From contig NZ_JADKYT010000001.1 in assembly GCF_015354445.1 (NCBI RefSeq), positions 868,001-932,000 on the forward strand: a stretch of 64,000 nt of DNA, written 5' to 3'. The position numbers and the translations under genes were made by a program. Origin of the DNA: Methylophilus sp. QUAN (GTDB lineage Bacteria > Pseudomonadota > Gammaproteobacteria > Burkholderiales > Methylophilaceae). The notes beneath the pieces are model-generated. The model was not told where the DNA came from, did not search any database, and saw only the letters and a list, made by a program, of their open reading frames with translations. Position 1 is the first letter of the stretch, and every line of letters starts with the position of its first letter. Of the stretch, positions 17,401-25,124 are shown one piece after another.

Positions 17401-18790
17401 AGCGTTGGAATTTTACCGTGAATTGGCTGCCGATGTGATGCGTGATTGGGTGAGGCAGCCCTGCTGAAACGGTGATGCTGGCATTGTGGTGTTCTGCAAT
17501 TTCGGCGACGATGGCCAAGCCCAGGCCACAACCATTGCCCTGGTTGGGGTCCAGGCGGTGGAAACGCTCAAAAATCAGCGCTGTCTGGTCGTCAGGAATG
17601 CCGACGCCGCTGTCCGACACCTGTAGCATCAGGGATTGCTCACTTTGCCATAGGCGGATCACAATCAGGCCTTGTTCGGGCGTATATTGAATGGCATTTT
17701 CCAGCAGGTTATTGAGCATTTCAGAGAGCATTAAAGCGTCGCCCAATACTTTGTCCTGATGCGTTTCAATCAGCACTTCCAGTTCCAACTGCTTATCAGA
17801 CGCCGGGCCTATCCAGCGCGCGCACTCCTCAGAAATAATACTGGTCAGCGAGACTGGCTGGAACACCAGTTGGCTGCTGGCGGCATCGGTTCTGGCCATG
17901 CTCAACAGGCGTTGAATCAGGTGGGATAGACGTGTTGTGCTACGCAGCATGTAATTCAATGGTTCTTGCACCGCTTCTGGTGGATGGCTTCTGAGCGCCA
18001 GTTCAGCCTGGGTTTGCAGGCCTGCAATCGGCGTGCGTAGCTGGTGTGAGGCATCGGCAATAAATTGCTGTTGTTGCTGTAAACCCGCTTTTACCCGTGA
18101 CAGCAGCGCATTCATGGCGTGTAACAGCGGATGCAGTTCTAATGGTGAAGAGCTGGTGTCCAGCGGGCTGAGGTCGCGGTGCGAGCGCTGGTGCAACGAC
18201 TCCCTGAGGTCTTGCAAGGGTTTAAGTGCAAAGTGTATGCCTAACTCAATCACAATGGCTGCCAAGAGCATCATCAGCACTTGTGGTAGTAACATTTCTT
18301 CCACCATTTCAGCCACCATGGCATCACGTTTGCCGGTGGTTTCTGCCATGGTGATCAGGATGTTGCGGGCGTTGATGGCTTTGCTTTCTGGCAGGCCAAA
18401 CGTCACGGCGCGAATCGCTTCGCCTTTGTAGAGGCTGTTGTAATAAATCTGCTGGTTGCCCGCGGGTGGTTTGCTGGGGAGTGGCAGGTTGGCTTCGCCA
18501 AATACCAGTTTGCCTTGCGGCCCGCTGATGCGTATATAAATGTGGTCACCTTCGTTATAGCTCAGCAAGTGGCTGGCTACTTCGGGGATTTCGATTTTGA
18601 CCTCGTTGTTGGCGTCGATAATCACTTCATCGGCCAGCGCGAGCACAGTACGCAACAAAGACTGGTCGTAGGCTTGCGTCGCATAATGCAAGGCGCGTGA
18701 GTAGGAGAGGGCGGCAGAGACCCCGAGCACCAGCAGCATGGGCAACAATAGCCACAAGCGCAACTGGTTTTTGAGTGAACGTGGTCCCAT
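17354..18790 (-). CDS. Two-component sensor histidine kinase (TctE/QseC-like)
   Basis: A 478-residue inner-membrane kinase: helix 1 (about 9-29), a periplasmic domain of about 140 residues of the 2CSK_N type, helix 2 (about 168-190), a HAMP-like linker, then HisKA with His249 in DASHQLRTP. The ATPase domain has an N box (NNLLENAIQYTP) and G boxes (DSGVGIP, GCGLGLAI). It should phosphorylate the regulator encoded 15 bases upstream. The signal is unknown: TctE-type kinases often respond to organic acids, but nothing here shows it. No transporter gene is adjacent. Confidence 0.9.
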   Translation of the reverse strand: MGPRSLKNQLRLWLLLPMLLVLGVSAALSYSRALHYATQAYDQSLLRTVLALADEVIIDANNEVKIEIPEVASHLLSYNEGDHIYIRISGPQGKLVFGEANLPLPSKPPAGNQQIYYNSLYKGEAIRAVTFGLPESKAINARNILITMAETTGKRDAMVAEMVEEMLLPQVLMMLLAAIVIELGIHFALKPLQDLRESLHQRSHRDLSPLDTSSSPLELHPLLHAMNALLSRVKAGLQQQQQFIADASHQLRTPIAGLQTQAELALRSHPPEAVQEPLNYMLRSTTRLSHLIQRLLSMARTDAASSQLVFQPVSLTSIISEECARWIGPASDKQLELEVLIETHQDKVLGDALMLSEMLNNLLENAIQYTPEQGLIVIRLWQSEQSLMLQVSDSGVGIPDDQTALIFERFHRLDPNQGNGCGLGLAIVAEIAEHHNASITVSAGLPHPITHHIGSQFTVKFQRYDILPENPRPTSTDA

Positions 18791-18805
18791 GTCTTCAGCG
18801 TGTCA

Positions 18806-19483
18806 TTAAAGGCTTAAGTGTTCGGCTTCCAGCATATAGCCTAGGCCACGGACGGTGCGGATATGGGCGCCGCTGGGTTCAATTTTCTTGCGCAGGCGGT
18901 GGATATACACCTCAATGGCATTGTCACCCAGGGTTTCGTCCCAGTTACACAGCGACTCCATGATTTGCTCTTTGGCGATAATTTTCCCGGTACGCATCAT
19001 CAGTGTTTCCAGCAGGTTGAGTTCGCGGGCAGACAGCGTGATGGGTTGTTCATTAATGCTGGCCAGTTTGTTGGCGACATCCAGTTTTAAATTGCCGCAT
19101 TGCAACGGTAGGTTGTTGCCCAGTTTGCTGCGGCGGATTAATGCGCGCACCCTGGCTTCCAGTTCTTCCAGGTGAAACGGCTTGGTCAAAAAGTCATCCG
19201 CTCCCAGGTCCAGCGCCTGCACACGGGTGGCTACATCTTCACGGGCAGTCAGAATCAGCACCGCAATCGCGTTCGCCTGCTGGCGCAGGTGTGATAGTAA
19301 CTGCATGCCGTCCATGGTGGGTAACCCGAGGTCAAGAATCACCATATCGTAGACGTCATCCTGAATGGCACGCAAGGCTTGTTTGCCATCGGTGACGTGA
19401 TCAACCGCGTATTGCGACTGGCTGAGGGCGCGCACCAGTCCGTTGGCAATCACTAAATCATCTTCCACAATTAATAAACGCAT
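18806..19483 (-). CDS. OmpR/PhoB-family response regulator
   Basis: A 225-residue regulator with a receiver domain (acidic pair in VEDD, phospho-acceptor Asp51 in VILDLGLPTMDG, Lys in TKPF) and a C-terminal winged-helix domain ending HIRTVRGLGYML. The start at 19483 is chosen because the receiver fold begins exactly there (MRLLIVEDD). The frame is open for 48 more residues upstream, but they show no family similarity. It is the first gene of the regulator-kinase-DUF455 group. Confidence 0.92.
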   Translation of the reverse strand: MRLLIVEDDLVIANGLVRALSQSQYAVDHVTDGKQALRAIQDDVYDMVILDLGLPTMDGMQLLSHLRQQANAIAVLILTAREDVATRVQALDLGADDFLTKPFHLEELEARVRALIRRSKLGNNLPLQCGNLKLDVANKLASINEQPITLSARELNLLETLMMRTGKIIAKEQIMESLCNWDETLGDNAIEVYIHRLRKKIEPSGAHIRTVRGLGYMLEAEHLSL

Positions 19484-19678
19484 CGTTGATATCCGCTGGT
19501 CTGAATATGTCCAGTGTACCTCAATGCTGGCGGGTTTTTCGTTTGTAAGTTTGCTGCAAGCCAGACGTAAGTTAGCTGTAAGGAGAGCAGCGTATTGTGC
19601 AAGGGTGGACAACGCAATGCGAGCCACGATGCCATTAACACAGAATATTAAATGAGCAGCAGCGATTAAGGAGCGATC

Positions 19679-19864
19679 ATGATCAAGACCCTGTTAGTCA
19701 TGTCGGGATTCATTCTTTCAGCCTATGCCATGGCCGGGACCAATCCCTCGCCACATGATCAGGTTGAAATGCAGAAACATTTGAAAGTAGCCAGACACGC
19801 TGTCGCGCAGCCAGCGGTCAACTCCCAAAAGGAGGTTGACAAAAAAACTGCGCAAACCAAGTAA
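19679..19864 (+). CDS. Small exported protein, unknown
   Basis: A 61-residue protein with a convincing signal peptide (MIKTLLVMSGFILSAYAMA, about 1-19) and a mature part of about 40 residues rich in Lys, Gln, Ala and His. The ATG has a good ribosome site (aaggag, about 7 bases upstream), and the gene is divergent from the response regulator and ends in a strong terminator. Small exported proteins divergent from a two-component system are sometimes its regulon members or accessory sensors, but that is inference. I do not recognise the family. Confidence 0.6.
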   Translation: MIKTLLVMSGFILSAYAMAGTNPSPHDQVEMQKHLKVARHAVAQPAVNSQKEVDKKTAQTK

Positions 19865-19943
19865 CTGTGCAGTTGCCTAAGCACGCTGAATTCCCTGCAG
19901 TGTGTTGAGGCAATCAGCAGTTTCGTGTGTATCCTCTCACTTT

Positions 19944-19969
19944 AACCACGCGCAAGCGTGGTTTTTTTT
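19944..19969 (+). terminator. Terminator after the small exported protein
   Basis: Stem aaccacgc (19944-19951), loop gcaa, gcgtggtt (19956-19963), followed by an unbroken T run to 19968. It supports 19679-19864 as a real transcription unit and faces the convergent operon ending at 20031. Confidence 0.8.
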
Positions 19970-20030
19970 ATCTGTGATTTAGGGCATGTGATGTGGGCTT
20001 GGCACCTCGCGCAAGCCCATCTCGTACTTT

Positions 20031-20921
20031 TTAGCGCAAATCTATAATATCCAGCTTGCCTGCCTTCATGTCCGGCACAAGCAGATGATGGCCATCTTGT
20101 GTCAGCGCAATATCTGCGGCAGATTGATAACCCTCTTTCACCAGAGTGACCTTATGTTGCTGGTCAATACGGAAGACTTTGCCTGATTTCCAGTCACTGA
20201 CATACATCGTGCCATTTGCCTGTTTGACAATGCCATCGCCGCCACCCAAGCCACTGGCCACTTCATCCAGTTTTTTAGTCAGCAGGTTGTAGTTGTAAAG
20301 CACGCCGGAAGTGAAGTCGACCAAGAGCAGGTGCTCACCTTTGGCATCGGCCAGCAAGCCATTGGGGGCTAAGATCCGTGCATCAAGATTGCCATCCAGT
20401 AGCAGGCTCAGTGTGCGTTGCGGCGTCACTTTATAAATGGCGCCGCCTTTGCCCGTGCCTAGAATGTCACCGCTGTCACTGATGTAAAGATTGCCGTTGG
20501 CATCAGCACTTAAGTCGTTGAGGAATTGCGGCACTTTGGGAAAGTCAGTCGCTGCCAGAAATACCTCTGCACTGGCGGTGGGCTGATTCAGGGCCACACG
20601 CAACACGCGTGCCTTGTCAGCAATATATAAATCATTACCAATAATCACCAGGCCTTTGGGGTCATCCAGGCCTTGCACCAGTACCGAGGTTTTGCCGTGG
20701 TCGATGACACGAATCTGGCCGTCACCATCCTGGCCAAAGCCATTGATTTCAGACACGTAGATTTTGCCATCGGCGGCTTGTACTACAGACTCAGGTGTTA
20801 ACAGGCCATTCACAGGCTCTAAACCATGAGCCTGGCTGTGGCTGCTGATGGTAAGCAATAACGCGGCCAGTACGCTGGAAATCAATGTACGGCGAACATG
20901 GTGGGCAAACAACATAAACAC
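20031..20921 (-). CDS. Periplasmic NHL/SMP-30-like beta-propeller protein
   Basis: A 296-residue exported protein: signal peptide (to about residue 32, ending SQAHG), then repeated beta-propeller blades of the NHL/SMP-30 kind (GKIYVSEINGFG, NDLYIADKARVLRV, NGNLYISDSGD, GTMYVSDWKSGKVFRI). Such propellers can be lactonases, dehydrogenases or binding proteins, and no single activity can be assigned. It is the last gene of a five-gene operon, starting two bases after the preceding stop, with which it must act in the periplasm. Confidence 0.75.
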   Translation of the reverse strand: MFMLFAHHVRRTLISSVLAALLLTISSHSQAHGLEPVNGLLTPESVVQAADGKIYVSEINGFGQDGDGQIRVIDHGKTSVLVQGLDDPKGLVIIGNDLYIADKARVLRVALNQPTASAEVFLAATDFPKVPQFLNDLSADANGNLYISDSGDILGTGKGGAIYKVTPQRTLSLLLDGNLDARILAPNGLLADAKGEHLLLVDFTSGVLYNYNLLTKKLDEVASGLGGGDGIVKQANGTMYVSDWKSGKVFRIDQQHKVTLVKEGYQSAADIALTQDGHHLLVPDMKAGKLDIIDLR

Positions 20922-20923
20922 TC

Positions 20924-21508
20924 CTAGAAAAAGGCTTTGGGTTGGCTTAAGGTGTTGATGCTATTGCATAACGCCTGATAGGTTTGTACCGGGGCTTGCG
21001 ACACGGATTGCTGGAATACCTGATTCTGCTGTAATTGCTGGATTACCTGGTCAAATGCACGCTGGTAGGACTGATGGGTAAAGTACTCTACGTTATAAGT
21101 CAGCCAGCCGCGTGATTGACCTTCGCCTTTAACTGTCACCAGTGGTTTGCCCAGTGCGCTGTCAGCTGCGGGCTGGTTGTATACTTTGGCGGTGATTTCG
21201 CTATAAAAAACACCGGTTTGCGGGTTGTAAAACATATTGGGCTCAATCACGACCAGTGCCTGGCCTTTGGCCTCAGCCTCGCAACTGGACGTGGTGTATT
21301 TTTGCGCCTGGAAGCTGCTCAAGCCGACCGCTTCGGCGGCTTCGGCACGGTTATGCCAATAGTTGAGGTAAGGGTTCAGCAGGCGTACCGGATGCTGGTA
21401 AAAAGACTCTGGCACCTGGATTACCAGGGCAGGGGAGGTCTCTGCCTGACTCAGGCTAATCCAGCCCAGGCAGAGAGTGCCAGTGATAGACAATAACATG
21501 CGTTTCAT
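20924..21508 (-). CDS. Periplasmic protein of unknown family
   Basis: A 194-residue protein with a signal peptide (MKRMLLSITGTLCLGWISLSQA, about 1-22). The mature part has two cysteines, one in the middle (TTSSCEAEAKG) and one near the C-terminus (YQALCNSI), which could form a disulfide. It also has a Gln-rich stretch (QQLQQNQVFQQ). I do not recognise it. It lies between two beta-propeller genes in the same operon and may be an accessory or assembly protein for one of them. Confidence 0.65.
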   Translation of the reverse strand: MKRMLLSITGTLCLGWISLSQAETSPALVIQVPESFYQHPVRLLNPYLNYWHNRAEAAEAVGLSSFQAQKYTTSSCEAEAKGQALVVIEPNMFYNPQTGVFYSEITAKVYNQPAADSALGKPLVTVKGEGQSRGWLTYNVEYFTHQSYQRAFDQVIQQLQQNQVFQQSVSQAPVQTYQALCNSINTLSQPKAFF

Positions 21509-21543
21509 ATATTGCTCCTGAAAAAATGCTTTGCAGCGTGCGA

Positions 21544-22755
21544 TTACAGGCTGCGAATACGGTAAATCCAGCCGGTCAGGTCATCTGACACATAGAGCCA
21601 GCCATCGGCACCGATAATGACATCTACCGGTCGTCCCCAGGCTTGTTTGCCTTGCAGCCAGCCACTGATGAATGGGACGCTTGCCACCGGCTGTTGGTTC
21701 CTGAATTGTACACGCAGCAAGGCGTAGCCGCTGGGTTGTTTGCGGTTCCAGGAACCATGCAGAGCCACAATCGCGTCCTGTTTGAGGTCATCAGGCAATC
21801 GGCTTTGATGTAAAAAGGTCATGCCTATGGGGGTGCTGTGTGAGGGGAGTGTGAGTGCGGGCGCCTGCGCCTGTTGGCAAACGCCAGTTTCTCCTACAAA
21901 GTTTGGGTCTTGCATGAGCTGCCCCGGCTGTGCAGGATTCGCCCAGCAATAGGGCCAGCCATAATGCTGGCCTGCTTCAATCTTGTTCAGGTGTTCTGGG
22001 GGCAAGTCATCATCGACCACGCCATTTTTTTGCCCGCTGCGGTTATCGGCGCCATTGTTGGTGGCAAACATGTCGCCGCTTTGTGGGTGCCAGGCAACGC
22101 TTTGGCTGTTACGCAGGCCCCGCGCCCAAATTGCACTTTGTGCATGGCGGCCAACGGTCAGCAAGGCCCCGGCAGGGCGACCATCCAGGGTGTAGCGCAA
22201 TAGCGTGGCGCGCGTAGGATTGTCTTCAACACAGACATTACAACTGGAGCCGACATTGATAAACAGATAACCATCCGGCGACAGTTTGAGTGTTTTCAGG
22301 CTATGGCCACCACTGGGCAAATTGCGGATAAAGGGCTGTGGTGCCCCCCAGCTATCGCCCTGTTTGGGTAGCTTGACCACGCCAGTTTGCTCGGCCACCA
22401 GCAAGTCTTCGCCCAGCAGTACCAGGCCGTGTGGCGCGTTGAGGCCTTGGGCAATGACTTCTGCTTCGCCTTGTGCGTTTAAACGCACGATACGGCCGGT
22501 ATCAGACAAGCTGACCAATAGCCGTCCCTGTGCATCCAGCGCCAGCATGCGTGGCGCCCCCAAGGTGCTGACATCACTAAAGCGCTCGATCTTGAGCCCG
22601 GCCGGGACTTCCAATGACGATAAGGCAGCCTCCACGGCAGGGGTTTGTGCCATGGCGTAATGCAAGCCAATTGCTGTAGATAAACCCGTGAGCGCGATCA
22701 GCAGCAGGCGCGAAACTTTACCAGCCGAGGAGGTTTGGGCATGTACTGTGGTCAT
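21544..22755 (-). CDS. PQQ-type soluble sugar/sorbosone dehydrogenase-like propeller
   Basis: A 403-residue protein: N-terminal hydrophobic anchor or signal (about 15-36), then a six-bladed propeller with features of the GDH-B/L-sorbosone dehydrogenase family (HGLVLLGEDLLVAEQTG, IWARGLRNSQSVAWHP, NNGADNRSGQKNG, HGSWNRKQPSGY). Family members bind PQQ and oxidise aldoses or sorbosone in the periplasm. Substrate here is unknown. Four cysteines (two in SSCNVCVED) are notable. The start overlaps the flavoprotein stop by four bases (ATGA), so the two are translationally coupled. Confidence 0.8.
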   Translation of the reverse strand: MTTVHAQTSSAGKVSRLLLIALTGLSTAIGLHYAMAQTPAVEAALSSLEVPAGLKIERFSDVSTLGAPRMLALDAQGRLLVSLSDTGRIVRLNAQGEAEVIAQGLNAPHGLVLLGEDLLVAEQTGVVKLPKQGDSWGAPQPFIRNLPSGGHSLKTLKLSPDGYLFINVGSSCNVCVEDNPTRATLLRYTLDGRPAGALLTVGRHAQSAIWARGLRNSQSVAWHPQSGDMFATNNGADNRSGQKNGVVDDDLPPEHLNKIEAGQHYGWPYCWANPAQPGQLMQDPNFVGETGVCQQAQAPALTLPSHSTPIGMTFLHQSRLPDDLKQDAIVALHGSWNRKQPSGYALLRVQFRNQQPVASVPFISGWLQGKQAWGRPVDVIIGADGWLYVSDDLTGWIYRIRSL

Positions 22756-24047
22756 GTCAATGTGTCTGCCCAGATGTTTTTTGCCCAGGCCTGGGCGTAT
22801 TCGCCTTCCTGCACGGTGGCTTTGGTAGATACGCCGCCGCCTTCAGCGGACACCATGGACTTCTTGGCCGGGTCATAACGATAAACATTAGCCACATGCA
22901 TGGCTTGCTGGTCGTCGACAAAGCTATAGCAGGTGTTGGCAAATACGGGCAGCGGATTAGGCGCGTTGCCGGTTTGCAGGTCTATGATAGCGGCGGCACA
23001 GACTTTGGCTTGCGAGGTCGCCATATGGGCAGACTTGGGTAAGCCTGCCGAAATACTGTCGCCGATGATATGTACATCCGACTGCAAGCTCGATGCATAA
23101 GTGACAAAGTCGACTTCGCACCAGCGGCCATCGACATTATTCAAGCCTGCCACTTGCGTGACCTTGCCTGCCAATTGTGGCGGAATCACATTCAACACAT
23201 CTGCTTTCACCGTTTCAAAGTCGGTTTTAATGGTTTTACTGGCGGCATCCAGTTGCAGGATTTCACTATTGTTATGGTATTCAATGATGCCCTGGTAGGC
23301 ACCATTGAAGCTTTGCAAAAACAAACCTTTTTTGGAGGTGATGTCAGCATTGGCATCCAGAATCAGCACTTTGCTGCGTGGCTTGTGTTGTTTGAAATAA
23401 TGCGCCACTTGGCAGGCACGTTCATAGGGGCCGGGTGGGCAGCGGTAAGCGCCCGTTGGGATCGTCATTACAAACACGCCGCCATCCGGCATGCTTTCCA
23501 GTTGCTGCCGTAGTTGCAGCGTTTGCTTGCCCGCTTTCCATGCATGCGGAATATCGGCCACCGTGGCCGGCATGCCTGGAATCTTGCTGTAATTAAAGTC
23601 CACGCCAGGCGCGAGTATCAGGCGGTCATAGCTGAGGTTGCCGCGTGTAAGTTGCACTTGCTTATTAGCGAGATCCACCGCAGTGACGCTGTCTTGTACC
23701 CAGTTTAGCCCATGCTGTTTGCGTGATAAGTCATAGCCAAAACTTAACTGATCCAGTGTCCGGCTACCACCCAGCACCAGGTTGCTCTGCGGGCAGGAGA
23801 TAAATTGCGGGTTAGGCTCAATAATGGTGACTTTGAGGTTGCCCATGCTCCAGGCGCGTAAGTATTTGGCGGCGGTGAGGCCTGCAAACCCTGCGCCTAC
23901 TATTACCACATGGCCTAGAGGTGGTTTGCTGGCACGGGCAAAAGCGGGCAGGCCATAAAAGGCGAGTCCGCCATAAATCACTGAGCGCACAAATTGCCTG
24001 CGTGTTGCGCTGACGGGATGGCTGGTCAAGATAGAATCCGGCTGCAT
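22752..24047 (-). CDS. FCSD-type flavoprotein (sulfide dehydrogenase-like)
   Basis: A 431-residue FAD protein of the flavocytochrome c sulfide dehydrogenase family. It has a Tat-type signal (TRRQFVRS, 15-22) followed by a hydrophobic segment, the dinucleotide motif VVIVGAGFAGLTAA (47-60), and a C-terminal FCSD domain. Cys203 (YRCPPGPYERA) and Cys310 (RWCEVD) sit where FccB carries its redox-active pair, so sulfide or another thiol compound is the likely donor. It overlaps the upstream cytochrome c stop by one base (TAATG). Electrons would pass to that cytochrome. The coupling to sugar-dehydrogenase-like genes is unusual. Confidence 0.88.
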   Translation of the reverse strand: MQPDSILTSHPVSATRRQFVRSVIYGGLAFYGLPAFARASKPPLGHVVIVGAGFAGLTAAKYLRAWSMGNLKVTIIEPNPQFISCPQSNLVLGGSRTLDQLSFGYDLSRKQHGLNWVQDSVTAVDLANKQVQLTRGNLSYDRLILAPGVDFNYSKIPGMPATVADIPHAWKAGKQTLQLRQQLESMPDGGVFVMTIPTGAYRCPPGPYERACQVAHYFKQHKPRSKVLILDANADITSKKGLFLQSFNGAYQGIIEYHNNSEILQLDAASKTIKTDFETVKADVLNVIPPQLAGKVTQVAGLNNVDGRWCEVDFVTYASSLQSDVHIIGDSISAGLPKSAHMATSQAKVCAAAIIDLQTGNAPNPLPVFANTCYSFVDDQQAMHVANVYRYDPAKKSMVSAEGGGVSTKATVQEGEYAQAWAKNIWADTLT

Positions 24048-24397
24048 TATTGTGCCCCCAGGAATGATTGATGCGGCAAGGCATGCGCTGTTTGTCTGGG
24101 CTGCTGTGCGAAATAACTTGCCAGGGCGGTGATTTCTTCCTTGGTCAAGCCTTTGGCATGATGATGCATGACTGTCGATGATACCGAGCCATCCTTAAAG
24201 CCCTGCATGCGCTGCACAAAGTAATCCTGGTTGAGGGCCGCCAGCGTAGGCGTGCCGCCCAGGCTGTTGCCGTTAGGGCCGTGGCAGGCAGCGCAAGAGG
24301 CTGCCAGGGTATGCGTCGCCGAAGAGTCTTCTGCCTGCGCCGCTAGCGACCATGCGACGACACAAGCCCATAACATACTTGCGTATACCTGCTTCAT
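24047..24397 (-). CDS. Class I cytochrome c, FCSD partner
   Basis: A 116-residue exported cytochrome: signal peptide (about 1-21, ending AAQA), haem motif CAACH (Cys35, Cys38, His39), and Met77 (SSTVMHHHAKGL) as the probable sixth ligand. It is first in the operon and the direct neighbour of the flavoprotein, as in fccAB. The ATG at 24397 is preferred over a TTG 12 bases upstream because a strong ribosome site (gggggaaa) lies just before it. A 7-base inverted repeat (tgactat at 24459 and atagtca at 24488, spaced by 22) upstream could be an operator, with little else to support it. Confidence 0.88.
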   Translation of the reverse strand: MKQVYASMLWACVVAWSLAAQAEDSSATHTLAASCAACHGPNGNSLGGTPTLAALNQDYFVQRMQGFKDGSVSSTVMHHHAKGLTKEEITALASYFAQQPRQTAHALPHQSFLGAQ

Positions 24398-24500
24398 ACT
24401 TTCCCCCAAGATTTTTTGTGATGACTCACATTATTCTAAATGGCAGCGCAGGCGTGCGTGACTATGGTTACACACCGCCTCAAAACGATAGTCATAAAAC

Positions 24501-24531
24501 AAAAACGGCCATGAATATCATGACCGTTTTT
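24501..24531 (-). terminator. Terminator after the small ankyrin gene
   Basis: Inverted repeat aaaaacgg...ccgttttt with inner catga/tcatg pairing. It has A/T tracts on both sides, so it works in either direction. It ends the ankyrin transcript (stop at 24560) before the five-gene redox operon. Confidence 0.7.
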
Positions 24532-24559
24532 GTTCAATATCGTTGCGAGTTACCAGCGA

Positions 24560-25045
24560 TTAGAAGCATTTTTCTTCCTGACAGCCATCATTTTTGGTGC
24601 CAAGTTCAGTCAGCAGGTCGACCATTTTCTGGTCATTCTCTTCTTTGAAATAACGCACCAGGGATACATCGCCTTTAAGTTTGATGTTCACATCCGCACC
24701 CGCAGCAGCCAGGTATTTCATGGTAGCGGTATCGCCGATAAAGGCAGACATATGGAACGCCGTGTTATGGCTGGCAGGGTGCACATAGTTCAGGTCAGCG
24801 CCTTTGGACACCAGGTATTTCACTACATCCAGTTTGCCTTTTGACGCCGCCATTTGCAGTGGCTCCCAGGCAAAGAATTTTTGTTTGACCAAAGTCGGGT
24901 CCGCTTCCACAAACTTTTTGACGACTTTAATATTGCCACCTGTGAGCGCCTCGGTAAACTCCATGTACTCCTCATCTGACAGCGCAAATGCCTGCAAGGC
25001 AAATGACAGTGAGAACAAGGCCACTAAAAACTTAACTGATTTCAT
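24560..25045 (-). CDS. Small periplasmic ankyrin-repeat protein
   Basis: A 161-residue exported protein: signal peptide (MKSVKFLVALFSLSFALQAFA, residues 1-21), then three or four ankyrin repeats (EPLQMAASKGKLDVVKYLVSKGADL, THE next unit with NTAFHMSAFIGD) and a Cys-containing tail (DGCQEEKCF) that may form a disulfide. The ATG at 25045 is preferred over an upstream start because it has a strong ribosome site (ggagag) and begins the signal peptide. It is transcribed alone. It is unrelated in detail to the larger ankyrin protein at 10866-11879, and its partner is unknown. Confidence 0.8.
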   Translation of the reverse strand: MKSVKFLVALFSLSFALQAFALSDEEYMEFTEALTGGNIKVVKKFVEADPTLVKQKFFAWEPLQMAASKGKLDVVKYLVSKGADLNYVHPASHNTAFHMSAFIGDTATMKYLAAAGADVNIKLKGDVSLVRYFKEENDQKMVDLLTELGTKNDGCQEEKCF

Positions 25046-25124
25046 AATCTCTCCAAACACCTGATTTTCATTTTTAAAAATAACCACTTTATTTTAATGG
25101 CGAAACCACGTGAGCCGGTTTCGC

